The notes beneath the pieces are model-generated. The model searched no databases and had not been told where the DNA came from. It worked only from the letters and a program-made list of their open reading frames with translations. Shown piece by piece: positions 24,087 to 30,890 of a DNA stretch of 60,444 bases. The translations under genes and the position numbers were made by a program. Source of the stretch: Chloroflexota bacterium (GTDB taxonomy: Bacteria; Chloroflexota; Anaerolineae; Anaerolineales; VGOW01); NCBI GenBank assembly GCA_016213135.1, contig JACRBQ010000092.1, positions 1-60,444 of the forward strand, written 5' to 3'. The first letter of the stretch is position 1. Every line of letters begins with the position of its first letter.

Positions 24087-24887
24087 TTACTGCTCCATCT
24101 TCCACACGCCCAACAATCGCCGGGACAACTCCGGCAGTTGCGGAACGACTTTGTTGAATTCCTGCGTCATGCGTATGCGCAGTGTGGTGTACATGTAGAC
24201 CGCGTATACGCATGAGAGAAACACGTCAATGCCGAACGGGCTGCGGCGAGGGCCGAAGGTGGCAAACCCGGCGGCTTCGCCCGTGGCCTGCACAAACGCC
24301 AGCGCCACACCCACCTTCATATAAGTCTCGCCGCTGTCGCGCCCGTTCAAGTCATAGTCATCCTGGGTGACGAGCGGCAGCGCGCCCGTGCCCGCGCGTG
24401 GGTCCCACATCCAGCGCGTCCAAAGCCAGCGCCCCTCCGGCTCGGTGAAGTGCAGCAACTCCGAGGCGAGGTCGCACAACACGTTCTCGGGAATGTCGCC
24501 GTCCTCGTGGCCGGCCAGTGGCTTGCGGGCCAGCCGCACGTCGCCCCAATAGGCGGACAGGGTATCCACAAAACCATGGAAACGTTCTTGAGTGGAAGGC
24601 GAGCCGTAGAGCAGTTCATCAAACGACGCGCGCAATTGCTCCTCGCCCATCACGTCCAGAATGGCATCGGCCTTGCGGCGGGTGGCGAACACGCTGCGCA
24701 GGACGGAGCGCAACTGGCCGCGCTCGAGGCCGTGCAACGTTGCCGGGGCCAGCAGCGCCCGGAAGCGCGCGCTCTTGGCTTCAAGTTCCGCCACAATATC
24801 GCCAAGTTCGGCTCGCTCGGCCTTTTCGAGGGCCTGAGCCATGAACTCCTGGGCGGTTTCGGTGTCAACGACCTGGCCGGTGGTCAA
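24087..24887 (-). CDS. hypothetical protein within the Hdr-like operon
   Basis: This 266-residue soluble protein has an N-terminal Glu/Ala-rich helical region and later aromatic-rich segments (TRWMWDPRAG, VYAVYMYTTLRIRMTQEF). It has no Cys cluster and no recognised domain. It lies between the HdrA-like and HdrD-like genes, the place occupied by the uncharacterised 'hyp' gene in type I sHdr clusters. Homology to that protein is not established here. The start is uncertain: a TTG at 24887 preceded by GGAG from a word repeat, or an ATG at 24842 preceded by AGGAG only 3 nt away. Confidence 0.7.
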   Translation of the reverse strand: MTTGQVVDTETAQEFMAQALEKAERAELGDIVAELEAKSARFRALLAPATLHGLERGQLRSVLRSVFATRRKADAILDVMGEEQLRASFDELLYGSPSTQERFHGFVDTLSAYWGDVRLARKPLAGHEDGDIPENVLCDLASELLHFTEPEGRWLWTRWMWDPRAGTGALPLVTQDDYDLNGRDSGETYMKVGVALAFVQATGEAAGFATFGPRRSPFGIDVFLSCVYAVYMYTTLRIRMTQEFNKVVPQLPELSRRLLGVWKMEQ

Positions 24888-24925
24888 AACTCAAACTCCA
24901 AACTTCAAAGATCAAACTTCAAAAT
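24888..24925. repeat. AAACTCCAAACTTCAAA word repeat, left flank of IVP remnant
   Basis: Tandem CAAACTCCAAACTTC words. Together with the copies at 25048-25121 it brackets a decayed four-helix-bundle gene in inverted orientation. Confidence 0.7.
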
Positions 24926-24935
24926 GCGGGCCGCG

Positions 24936-25038
24936 CTACCCGCTCAACTTGCCCAGCTTGCCAATCATGCTGCTCAGGATCTTTGCCAATTCAGAGAAAC
25001 GTGCGCTCGCGGACGTCGAACGGTGGTTTCTCAGGCAT
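24936..25038 (-). pseudogene. remnant of a four-helix-bundle (23S IVP-like) protein gene
   Basis: On the minus strand an ATG at 25038 reads MPEKPPFDVRERTFL and then a stop. In a shifted frame, directly afterwards, comes SELAKILSSMIGKLGKLSG and a stop at 24936. From memory, the first part resembles the start and the second part the end of the four-helix-bundle/S23 family (about 115-125 residues), so the central helices appear deleted and the ends joined out of frame. Word repeats flank both sides. The identification rests on short matches and should be tested. Confidence 0.45.
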
Positions 25039-25047
25039 GGGCCATCT

Positions 25048-25121
25048 GAAACTTCAAACTCCAAAACTCAAATTCCAAAGTGGGCATAGCTTTGAAGTTT
25101 GAAATTTGGAGTTTGAAGTTA
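25048..25121. repeat. TTTGGAGTTTGAAG word-repeat hairpin, right flank of IVP remnant
   Basis: AACTTCAAACTCCAAAACTC words (25050-25078) face CTTTGAAGTTTGAAATTTGG words (25090-25121), forming a hairpin that ends at the hdrA-like stop codon. Confidence 0.75.
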
Positions 25122-26183
25122 GGCCACCGCTCGCGCCTTCTTGGCCACCAGCGCCGCCGCCTTCATCGCCGCCGCGCCGGCCATGGACATGGTGTCGTCG
25201 AGGTCTTTGGGGCCGGCGGCCGCACCGGCTACGAAGATGCCGGGGGCCGAAGTCGCCGTCGGGTCAAGCCCGTGCGGGACTTCGATAAAGTTATATTTGT
25301 TTTGCTGGAGGCCGAGAATCTTCGCCACGTCCTTCGTGCCTTTGCTGGGCTCCATGCCCACGGCCAGCACCACCACGTCCATCGGCACTTCCATCGGGCG
25401 GCCCATCGTCGTATCTTCGCCGCGCACCAACAGCCGGTCGCCCTTGCGGATGATCTCGGTGATGATGCCTTTGACATACTGGACGTGATACTTTTCCTGC
25501 GCCGGCCAGTAAATCTCGTTCTCCCAGTAGCCGTACATGCGCATGTCGATGTAGAAGATGAACACCTTTGCGCCGGGCACTTGCTGCCGCACCTCTATGG
25601 CTTGTTTGGACGAAATGCCGCAGCACACCTTGGAGCAGTATTCGTTGCCGATCTGCCGGTCGCGCGAGCCGACGCATTGGATGAAGCACACGCGCTCCGG
25701 CGGCGTGCCCTTGGACGGCGTGACGAATTTGTTTTCCTTCAACATCTTCTCGGCGTCGGCCAGGGTGATCACGTCGTCGTATTCGTAGTAGCCGTACATC
25801 TGCGTTTCGCGGCCCGGGTCGAAATGTTGAAAGCCGGTGGCCACGATGATCGATCCGACGCTTAGCGTTTCGCCCGCGCCATTGCCCGCCTTGGCGAGCT
25901 TTACCCGGAAATCACCCGCGGCTCCGGAGCATTCGACCACTTCGGTGCTGAGGCGGATGTCCACAGTGGGGTTGGCTCTGGCGGCAGCTATCAGTTCGTT
26001 CATGGCCTCTTCCGCCGAACGAAAGCCGTGCGTGAGGGCGGCGTAATGTTCGGCGATGGGGATGCCGCCGAGCGCGTCGCGTTTCTCGACGAGGATGGCC
26101 TTCTGGCCAAGGTCGCCAATGAGCCGGGCCGCTTCCAGTCCGGCCGGGCCGCCACCGATGATGAGAGTGGTGTCTGCTGTCAT
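25119..26183 (-). CDS. HdrA-like FAD/Fe-S subunit (sHdrA type)
   Basis: This 354-residue protein is about half the length of methanogen HdrA and close to the size expected for sulfur-oxidation HdrA. The N-terminus has the FAD dinucleotide-binding motif GGGPAGLEAARLIGDLG. The middle carries the HdrA-type cluster motif CVGSRD...YCSKVCCGISSKQA. The C-terminus has a second flavin motif, PGIFVAGAAAGPKDLDDTM. It would be the flavin-bearing core of the sHdr complex with HdrB and HdrC encoded directly upstream. The ATG at 26183 is clear. As I recall, the sHdr complex acts on protein-bound sulfur substrates to release sulfite; that function is inferred from family and context. Confidence 0.9.
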   Translation of the reverse strand: MTADTTLIIGGGPAGLEAARLIGDLGQKAILVEKRDALGGIPIAEHYAALTHGFRSAEEAMNELIAAARANPTVDIRLSTEVVECSGAAGDFRVKLAKAGNGAGETLSVGSIIVATGFQHFDPGRETQMYGYYEYDDVITLADAEKMLKENKFVTPSKGTPPERVCFIQCVGSRDRQIGNEYCSKVCCGISSKQAIEVRQQVPGAKVFIFYIDMRMYGYWENEIYWPAQEKYHVQYVKGIITEIIRKGDRLLVRGEDTTMGRPMEVPMDVVVLAVGMEPSKGTKDVAKILGLQQNKYNFIEVPHGLDPTATSAPGIFVAGAAAGPKDLDDTMSMAGAAAMKAAALVAKKARAVA

Positions 26184-26189
26184 GTAGCC

Positions 26190-26246
26190 TCCAGTAGTCA
26201 GTAGCCAGTAGCCAGTAGTCAGACTGACTACTGGCTACTGACTATT
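26190..26246. repeat. CAGTAGCCAGTAGTCAG palindrome
   Basis: 17-nt arms 26206-26222 and 26224-26240 are perfect reverse complements with a single central base. A further partial copy lies at 26191-26205. It fills the hdrB-hdrA spacer. Confidence 0.8.
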
Positions 26247-27457
26247 TACGCATCTACATCTTCCCAAGTCAAATACTCTTTCTTGCCGCTTTTCAAATCC
26301 TTCAAGTCCTCTTGAAATTCCGCCCAGGCTTTTTCGTGATCGATGCCCATCTTCTCGAGCAGCGGGCGGTATTCGGTCGAATGCCAATGCAGTTGGCACA
26401 CGCGATACGGATGCGCGCCCATGGCCAGAGCCGCAAACTGGGCGTCCGACATGACCGGCACGCCGACATCGAGGCCGTGCGCCGCGCCGACGAATTGGCT
26501 CTTGTCGAGCGTGGTCACGCAGCCGGTATCGTGCGTGATCACCACGTCCGGGTTGGCTTCCTGTTTCATCACCTGAATCTTGCGGCGCGTGGCAAACGAG
26601 CGTGTGAAGTCGCGTTGCACAAGGATGTGCCGGAAGCCAAAGCCGCAACAGTCGAACCACGTGGAATAGTCGCGCACTTGCGCCCCCAGGGCCACAATGA
26701 GCGCCGACACGGTGGCCGTGCGTTGGCCGCCGTAAATGTCGGGGTCGTAGATCGCGTCTTCCTGCACCAGTTTGTAATAGTGGCAGGCCGGATGGACGGT
26801 GACCGCAAGGTTGGAGAAGTCGCGCGTCTGCAGGGCGGCGATGCGGTCACGCACGGCATGGATCCATTCGGAGTAATGCACAATCTCCTCCGGCATCACC
26901 AACGGCTTGCCCAGCTTCTTCATCACGTCGCGGACCTGATGCCGCATCTCGGCATGATGCATCATCTCCTCGCGCACTTCTTTGTAGTGGCCGTACGACG
27001 TGCCGCAGTGGATGAGGGGGAAGTAACCGGTCTCGTAAGCCGCCGCGAAGTTGCGCATAGCCACGCCGGCCTGCGCCGGCGCGTTGGAGGTGGCCGAGGC
27101 GTAATAGTTCCACGCCGTGCAGGAGGTCTGGTCGGTCGGATCAATATATTTGAAGTTCAACTTGCGGTTCAGCCAGAAGATCGCCGTTGAGTAGCCGGGG
27201 ATGTGGCCGCACTGCCCGCACGATTTGTGGTGCCACGTGAGCTCGAGGGGAATCTTCTTCTTGCGCCCGAACTTGGTCATCACCTCCACGTACGGCTCAG
27301 GGACGCGCTGGACGATCCATTCGCCTTCGGCTTCCAACTCAAAGAGATGATCGTGGAAATCCTCGGGCGCGTATTCGGCCTGGCGCTCGAACGTGCGCGA
27401 CGATTTGGTGTTGACGGCGTTGTAGGGAATGATACTTGCTGGAGCGTTAGCAGTCAT
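26246..27457 (-). CDS. HdrB-like CCG-domain subunit (sHdrB1 type)
   Basis: This 403-residue protein has two CCG-like domains. The first reads KSCGQCGHIPGYST, SCTAWNYY (in place of CCG) and LIHCGTSYG, so ligands are incomplete. The second has PACHYYK, DCCGFGFRH and HDTGCVTTLD, compatible with one noncubane [4Fe-4S] cluster. The family holds the disulfide/persulfide-cleaving site in heterodisulfide reductases. It lies between hdrC and hdrA in the order C-B-A found in sHdr operons. The N-terminal extension of about 75 residues before the first CCG is longer than in plain HdrB. Start ATG at 27457. Confidence 0.88.
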   Translation of the reverse strand: MTANAPASIIPYNAVNTKSSRTFERQAEYAPEDFHDHLFELEAEGEWIVQRVPEPYVEVMTKFGRKKKIPLELTWHHKSCGQCGHIPGYSTAIFWLNRKLNFKYIDPTDQTSCTAWNYYASATSNAPAQAGVAMRNFAAAYETGYFPLIHCGTSYGHYKEVREEMMHHAEMRHQVRDVMKKLGKPLVMPEEIVHYSEWIHAVRDRIAALQTRDFSNLAVTVHPACHYYKLVQEDAIYDPDIYGGQRTATVSALIVALGAQVRDYSTWFDCCGFGFRHILVQRDFTRSFATRRKIQVMKQEANPDVVITHDTGCVTTLDKSQFVGAAHGLDVGVPVMSDAQFAALAMGAHPYRVCQLHWHSTEYRPLLEKMGIDHEKAWAEFQEDLKDLKSGKKEYLTWEDVDA

Positions 27458-27467
27458 GGTTATTTCT

Positions 27468-27534
27468 CCGTGATGCGCGATTCGTGATGCGTGAACGGTG
27501 ATGCGTGAACGGATTACGCATCACGAGTCACGCC
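27468..27534. repeat. CGTGATGCGTGAACGGTGATG word-repeat hairpin
   Basis: GTGATGCGCGATTCGTGATG words face GATTACGCATCACGAGTCACG words between hdrC and hdrB. Confidence 0.75.
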
Positions 27535-28217
27535 TCGTACCCTGCCTCTTCCAACTTCTCTTCCATCACATCGTTCAGGATCATGTGCAGCCCTTCGTCC
27601 ACTTCGGCGATCATGTCCATCACGCCGGTGTGGTGCCAGATGAGATACAGCTCGATGATGGTTTTGTCGTCCACCTGCCAGCCGGTGGACGTGGTGTGCA
27701 GGGTTTCGGGGGGCAGCGCCCGCCGCCACACGTCGAGGTCGGCGGACACGGCGCGCACCTGCGGACCCCAGTCGGGGAAAGCGTCGGGCTGGAGCATGTC
27801 GGGCGACACTTGCGTGCCGGTGCCCATGATCTTGTAAATAATCCGCGAGTAGCCTTCGAGGGCCTGCTTGGCCGACTTGAGGCCGTTCTTCACCGATACT
27901 TCGCGCAGAACGGTGATAATGCCGCCGGGCGAGTTCTGGCGCGGGCATCGATTACACGAAAAGCACTGCGAGCAGTTCCACACGTCGTCGTTCATCTGCT
28001 CGAAAATAAGCTCGATGTCTTCGCGCGCCGCCGCCTGGGCGATTTTACGCGGCGAGAAATCGTAGAACCGGGCCGACGGGCAGGCCGCCACGCAGATGCC
28101 GCACTCGTAGCAGCCGTACAGGTACGTCGGGAAGCGGGGGTCGGCTTTCACTTGCTCCCACAGGCGCGATTTCTCCTCGTAGGGAACATCAGGGTATTTG
28201 TCGGCGAAAAGTCCCAT
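27528..28217 (-). CDS. HdrC-like ferredoxin subunit (sHdrC1 type)
   Basis: This 229-residue soluble protein has two [4Fe-4S] motifs in its first half: CYECGICVAACPSARFYDFSP and CSQCFSCNRCPRQNSP. The second has an unusual CxxCxxCxxC spacing followed by Pro-Arg. The C-terminal half (about 120-229) is helical, as in HdrC. It passes electrons between HdrA and HdrB. It is the first hdr gene of the operon, downstream of two dsrE-like genes. Start ATG at 28217. Confidence 0.88.
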   Translation of the reverse strand: MGLFADKYPDVPYEEKSRLWEQVKADPRFPTYLYGCYECGICVAACPSARFYDFSPRKIAQAAAREDIELIFEQMNDDVWNCSQCFSCNRCPRQNSPGGIITVLREVSVKNGLKSAKQALEGYSRIIYKIMGTGTQVSPDMLQPDAFPDWGPQVRAVSADLDVWRRALPPETLHTTSTGWQVDDKTIIELYLIWHHTGVMDMIAEVDEGLHMILNDVMEEKLEEAGYEA

Positions 28218-28221
28218 GTTA

Positions 28222-28320
28222 TCTCCAAGGCCATTGAATCGCTGAGACGCCGGTTGAACTGAGCACGCTGACGGTTTATTGATCAGCGTATCCAGCGACC
28301 TCAGGTATTCAGTGATTCAG
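28222..28320. repeat. GAATCACTGAATACC word repeat in the dsrE-hdrC spacer
   Basis: CCATTGAATCGCTGAG at one end faces CCTCAGGTATTCAGTGATTCAG words at the other, giving a loose inverted repeat across the 99-bp spacer. Confidence 0.5.
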
Positions 28321-28700
28321 AACGCAATGACCGCATCCGCATTCAGCGCCATGTCGTTGAAGGCCGCGCCGCCGATCATCTCCACGCCGTCAATCAAGTC
28401 TTCAAACTTGAGCGCGTGCAAATCGAGCGAGGGCTGGCACACATACAGCTTGACGCCGATTTCCTGGGCCTGTTTGATGAAGAAGGCCAGCTCCCGCCCG
28501 CCGCCGCCCTTCTTCGGCACGATCAGTTTCTCCGGCACGCCTTTTTCCAGCAGCGTGGGGCCGTTCATAGTGAAGTAAATGCCCACTTCGGCGTCCATGG
28601 CGGCGCCGGCTGCCGCAAGATAGAACGGCGTGGCCGACCGCTCCGGCATATCCACGCCGTGCGTTTGAACATACAGGATTTTCTTAACGTCGTCATCCAC
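28317..28700 (-). CDS. DsrE-family sulfurtransferase-like protein (small)
   Basis: This 127-residue protein has the DsrE/DsrF fold pattern: KKILYVQTHG first strand, FYLAAAGAAMDAEVGIYFT, LLEKG and a candidate sulfur-binding Cys in VKLYVCQPSLDLH. The GTG at 28700 is chosen because TGGAG stands about 9 nt upstream; an ATG at 28736 in the same frame would add 12 residues without a ribosome site. DsrE proteins hand persulfide sulfur to TusA or to downstream enzymes. Its place between a larger DsrE-like gene and hdrC fits sulfur delivery to the sHdr complex. Confidence 0.8.
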   Translation of the reverse strand: MDDDVKKILYVQTHGVDMPERSATPFYLAAAGAAMDAEVGIYFTMNGPTLLEKGVPEKLIVPKKGGGGRELAFFIKQAQEIGVKLYVCQPSLDLHALKFEDLIDGVEMIGGAAFNDMALNADAVIAF

Positions 28701-28765
28701 AATAGTTTCTCCAGCCGAGTGGCGAACTGAATCCAAGGGGCTCGTTTGAGTTCCCTCGTTTCCCA

Positions 28766-28786
28766 GAGTCTGTTGGACGCAGACTC
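28766..28786. repeat. small hairpin in the dsrE-dsrE spacer
   Basis: GAGTCTG and CAGACTC form a perfect 7-bp stem around TTGGACG. No other element is seen in this 121-bp spacer. Confidence 0.4.
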
Positions 28787-28821
28787 AAGGAGTCGACAAA
28801 CAATCGATGCGGTGCGGGCCG

Positions 28822-29343
28822 CTAGACGAAGAGTTGCACTTCGGCGTCGGCGGCGTAATCGAGGAACATGCCGGCGCCTCCCACCGTGCATTCCGGAATG
28901 AAGTCTTCTTTCTGGAAGCCGAAGACACTCATCGTCATCTGACAGGCAATCATGTTGACTCCGGCCTCGACGCACATGGCGCGCATTTCCGGCACCGAAG
29001 CCACACCCTTGTCGTGGAATAGCTTCTTCATCATGCCAGTGGCCATGGCGTTGAAGCCGGGGGTGGACATCATGGCCGTCGGGATGGGCCAGTCAATCTT
29101 CTGGAAAGCTTCAGGCCCAAACGGCATCGTCATCGGCATGGCCGGGTTGCCCAACGGCGTCACTTCGGCTTTGATGTCTTTCAACAACAGGGTCAGGCCG
29201 TAGAACGTGTGGAATATGGAAACGTCCCAGCCCATGGCCGCGCCAGCGCTGGCAAGGATGAGGGGCGGGTAGGCCCAATCGAGCGTGCCTTTGCTGGCGA
29301 TAATCGCCAGTCGTTTAGGGGCGTTCGGATCGGATTTGGACAT
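28822..29343 (-). CDS. DsrE/DsrF/DrsH-like protein (DsrE2/DsrE3 type)
   Basis: This 173-residue protein is of the longer DsrE class: RLAIIASKGTLDWAYPPLILASAGAAMG, then a Met-rich middle (NPAMPMTMPFG, GMMKKLF) and two candidate active Cys in MCVEAGVNMIACQMTMSVFG. A third Cys lies in FIPECTVGG. Such proteins sit with tusA in sulfur-oxidising operons and are believed to exchange sulfane sulfur with it. The hydrophobic stretches are those of the fold and are not convincing membrane spans. Start ATG at 29343, 79 bp after tusA. Confidence 0.85.
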   Translation of the reverse strand: MSKSDPNAPKRLAIIASKGTLDWAYPPLILASAGAAMGWDVSIFHTFYGLTLLLKDIKAEVTPLGNPAMPMTMPFGPEAFQKIDWPIPTAMMSTPGFNAMATGMMKKLFHDKGVASVPEMRAMCVEAGVNMIACQMTMSVFGFQKEDFIPECTVGGAGMFLDYAADAEVQLFV

Positions 29344-29358
29344 CGGTATCTCCAGTTG

Positions 29359-29415
29359 CTTATCGCATTCGGCAATCGCCTGTGGCGCGGCGATTGGGCG
29401 GCGACTTGCGATAAG
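29359..29415. repeat. CTTATCGCA inverted repeat between tusA and dsrE
   Basis: Perfect 9-bp arms 29359-29367 and 29407-29415, with further internal complementarity (GGCAATCGCC with GGCGATTG). Confidence 0.6.
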
Positions 29416-29422
29416 CGATAGG

Positions 29423-29662
29423 CTATTTCAGCTTGCGGAAATAGAAAATGTACTGCTTGCCTTCTTGATGCGAGTCCAGCAATTCGTTGCCGGTTTGCCG
29501 CGCCCAGGCAACCATATCAGGCGGCGCCCCAGCGTCGGTGGAAATCATCTTCAACACCTGCCCGACCTGCATCTCTTTGATCGCTTTGGATGTTTTGATC
29601 ACCGGAACGGGGCAAAGCATTCCGCTGCAGTCGAGCAGCTTGTCTTCTTGAAGGGTCGTCAT
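29423..29662 (-). CDS. tusA: TusA/SirA-family sulfur carrier
   Basis: This 79-residue protein has the diagnostic CPxP motif: LLDCSGMLCPVPVIKTSKAI. The second Cys is the sulfur-carrying residue. It is a central sulfane-sulfur donor in sulfur oxidation, working with DsrE-type proteins and the Hdr-like complex. GGGAGG lies about 10 nt before the ATG. It is the first structural gene after a probable terminator behind the ArsR gene, so the long sulfur operon may start here. Confidence 0.93.
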   Translation of the reverse strand: MTTLQEDKLLDCSGMLCPVPVIKTSKAIKEMQVGQVLKMISTDAGAPPDMVAWARQTGNELLDSHQEGKQYIFYFRKLK

Positions 29663-29677
29663 ATTTTGTATCCTCCC

Positions 29678-29704
29678 GCGAGACGGGCTGGCAACCCCTC
29701 TCGC
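29678..29704 (-). promoter_or_regulatory. stem-loop in the tusA leader
   Basis: GCGAGA (29678-29683) pairs with TCTCGC (29699-29704) with inner G/C pairs. It sits next to the Shine-Dalgarno sequence of tusA and could affect translation or mRNA stability. Confidence 0.35.
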
Positions 29705-29710
29705 CTAGAC

Positions 29711-29747
29711 AAAAGCGCGCCCCAGGCCCGAAGGCCCGGCAACGCGC
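29711..29747 (-). terminator. Rho-independent terminator after the ArsR gene
   Basis: On the minus strand, a GC-rich stem with a TTCG-type loop (CCGGGCC, TTCG, GGCCTGG, extended by GCGCG/CGCGC) ends in TTTTG. It starts at the arsR stop codon and points the same way, so arsR and tusA may be separate units. Confidence 0.6.
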
Positions 29748-30079
29748 TACGTTAACTCACCGGCCAATGCCGTGCGCTCTTCCAGAATCCCGGCCAGCAT
29801 TTCGCGCAGCAGGTTGAGCGCCTGGATGACTCGCTTGTCGGCCAGCGTATAGTAGATGCTCGTCCCGTCGCGCTCGGCCTTCACCATTCTCCGGTCGCGC
29901 AACACCTTCAGGTGCCGCGACACGGTGGGTTGGCTGATGGCCAAATTCTCCGCCAGCTCGCCCACGTTCCGCGGGCCTTCGCGCAACTCGTACAGGATCA
30001 GAATCCGGTTCGGGTCGGAGAGGGCATGGCAGATTTCGGCATGGAGTTGGTAGACTTCGCGCCGAAGAGTGGTTTGCAC
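29747..30079 (-). CDS. ArsR-family transcriptional regulator
   Basis: This 110-residue protein is a winged helix of the ArsR type: ALSDPNRILILYELREGPRNVGELAENL, recognition helix SQPTVSRHLKVLRDRRMV, wing RDGTSIYYTLAD. One Cys (EICHALSD, residue 17) is present and could take part in sulfur sensing, but the second Cys of the known sHdrR/SoxR sensors is not seen. It is divergent from nothing; it stands at the head of the sulfur operon and probably represses it. A CGTTT-N8-AAACG palindrome 27-44 bp upstream is a candidate operator. Confidence 0.9.
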   Translation of the reverse strand: MQTTLRREVYQLHAEICHALSDPNRILILYELREGPRNVGELAENLAISQPTVSRHLKVLRDRRMVKAERDGTSIYYTLADKRVIQALNLLREMLAGILEERTALAGELT

Positions 30080-30105
30080 GGGGATGGGGCCTCTGGCTAA
30101 ATATA

Positions 30106-30123
30106 CGTTTGAACGAATAAACG
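30106..30123. promoter_or_regulatory. candidate ArsR operator
   Basis: CGTTT (30106-30110) and AAACG (30119-30123) form an inverted repeat with 8 nt between, within an AT-rich stretch holding repeated ACGAATA words. The position just upstream of the ArsR start suits autoregulation. Confidence 0.35.
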
Positions 30124-30162
30124 AATAGACAAGCGTATTGTAATCTTATCATCAGTCCGCCC

Positions 30163-30182
30163 AATCACCCGGACGGGTGATT
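30163..30182. terminator. 8-bp hairpin downstream of the second response regulator
   Basis: AATCACCC, GGAC loop, GGGTGATT: a perfect stem 55 bp beyond the regulator stop on the minus strand. There is no T-tract; terminator or operator function is uncertain. Confidence 0.35.
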
Positions 30183-30236
30183 AATTCCACTGGGATTGAT
30201 CAATGGATTCCTTCCCCCATTGGGCGAGGGCGGGCG

Positions 30237-30890
30237 TCATTCCAGCGCAATAAGCCCCATTTTCAGGGCGGCCATCACTGCCTGGGTACGGTTAGGCTGG
30301 TGAAGCTTGGAGAGGATATTCTTGACGTGCGAGCGGACGGTTTCCTCGGAGATGAAAAGCTTGTGGCCTATTTCTTTATATGTTGCCGCCGTGGCCAACA
30401 ATCGCAGCACATCCATCTCCCGCGAGGAAAGCGAGATGGAAGCCGGGTCGAGACCGTGTGAAATTGGAACAGCGTGCCCGAGCAAAGCATCGGCCACGGC
30501 CGGGTGAATATATCGCTTGCCGGAGGCGACGGTGCGAATGGCGTAAGTCAACTCGCCCGGGCTGATGTCTTTGATGGCGTAGCCGTCAACCAGCTCCAGC
30601 ATATCCAGGATCGTGGAATCAACTTCCGCGCCACTGAGCATGAGCACCCGCGAGCGGGGGCACAGGGCGCGCACCTGCCGGGCCGCCGCAAACCCGCTCA
30701 CCAGGGGCATCTTTAAATCGAACAGGCACACGTCGGGGCACAACCTGCGCGCCTGTTCAACGGCCGCCGCGCCATCGTTCGCCTCACCCACGACCTCGAA
30801 GCCAGGCTCAAGGCGCAGCACCATGGCCAACCCTCGCCGGACGATTTCATGATCGTCCGCAATCAATATCCTAATCGCGTGACTTGTCAT
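30237..30890 (-). CDS. NarL/FixJ-type response regulator
   Basis: This 217-residue protein has a receiver domain (LIADDHEIVRRG, phospho-acceptor in CLFDLKMPL, Lys in YAIKDISPG) and a C-terminal LuxR-type HTH (LSSREMDVLRLLATAATYKEIGHKLFIS). Its ATG overlaps the 3' end of the kinase gene by 20 bp, so the pair is co-translated. It is encoded just before the sulfur block and could control it or the downstream Cox genes; the target is unknown. Confidence 0.93.
   Translation of the reverse strand: MTSHAIRILIADDHEIVRRGLAMVLRLEPGFEVVGEANDGAAAVEQARRLCPDVCLFDLKMPLVSGFAAARQVRALCPRSRVLMLSGAEVDSTILDMLELVDGYAIKDISPGELTYAIRTVASGKRYIHPAVADALLGHAVPISHGLDPASISLSSREMDVLRLLATAATYKEIGHKLFISEETVRSHVKNILSKLHQPNRTQAVMAALKMGLIALE

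Noticed and set aside
25119-28217. Methanogen-type heterodisulfide reductase
   Set aside because: HdrA is about half length, no hydrogenase or formate dehydrogenase partner is present, and tusA/dsrE/lbpA accompany it.
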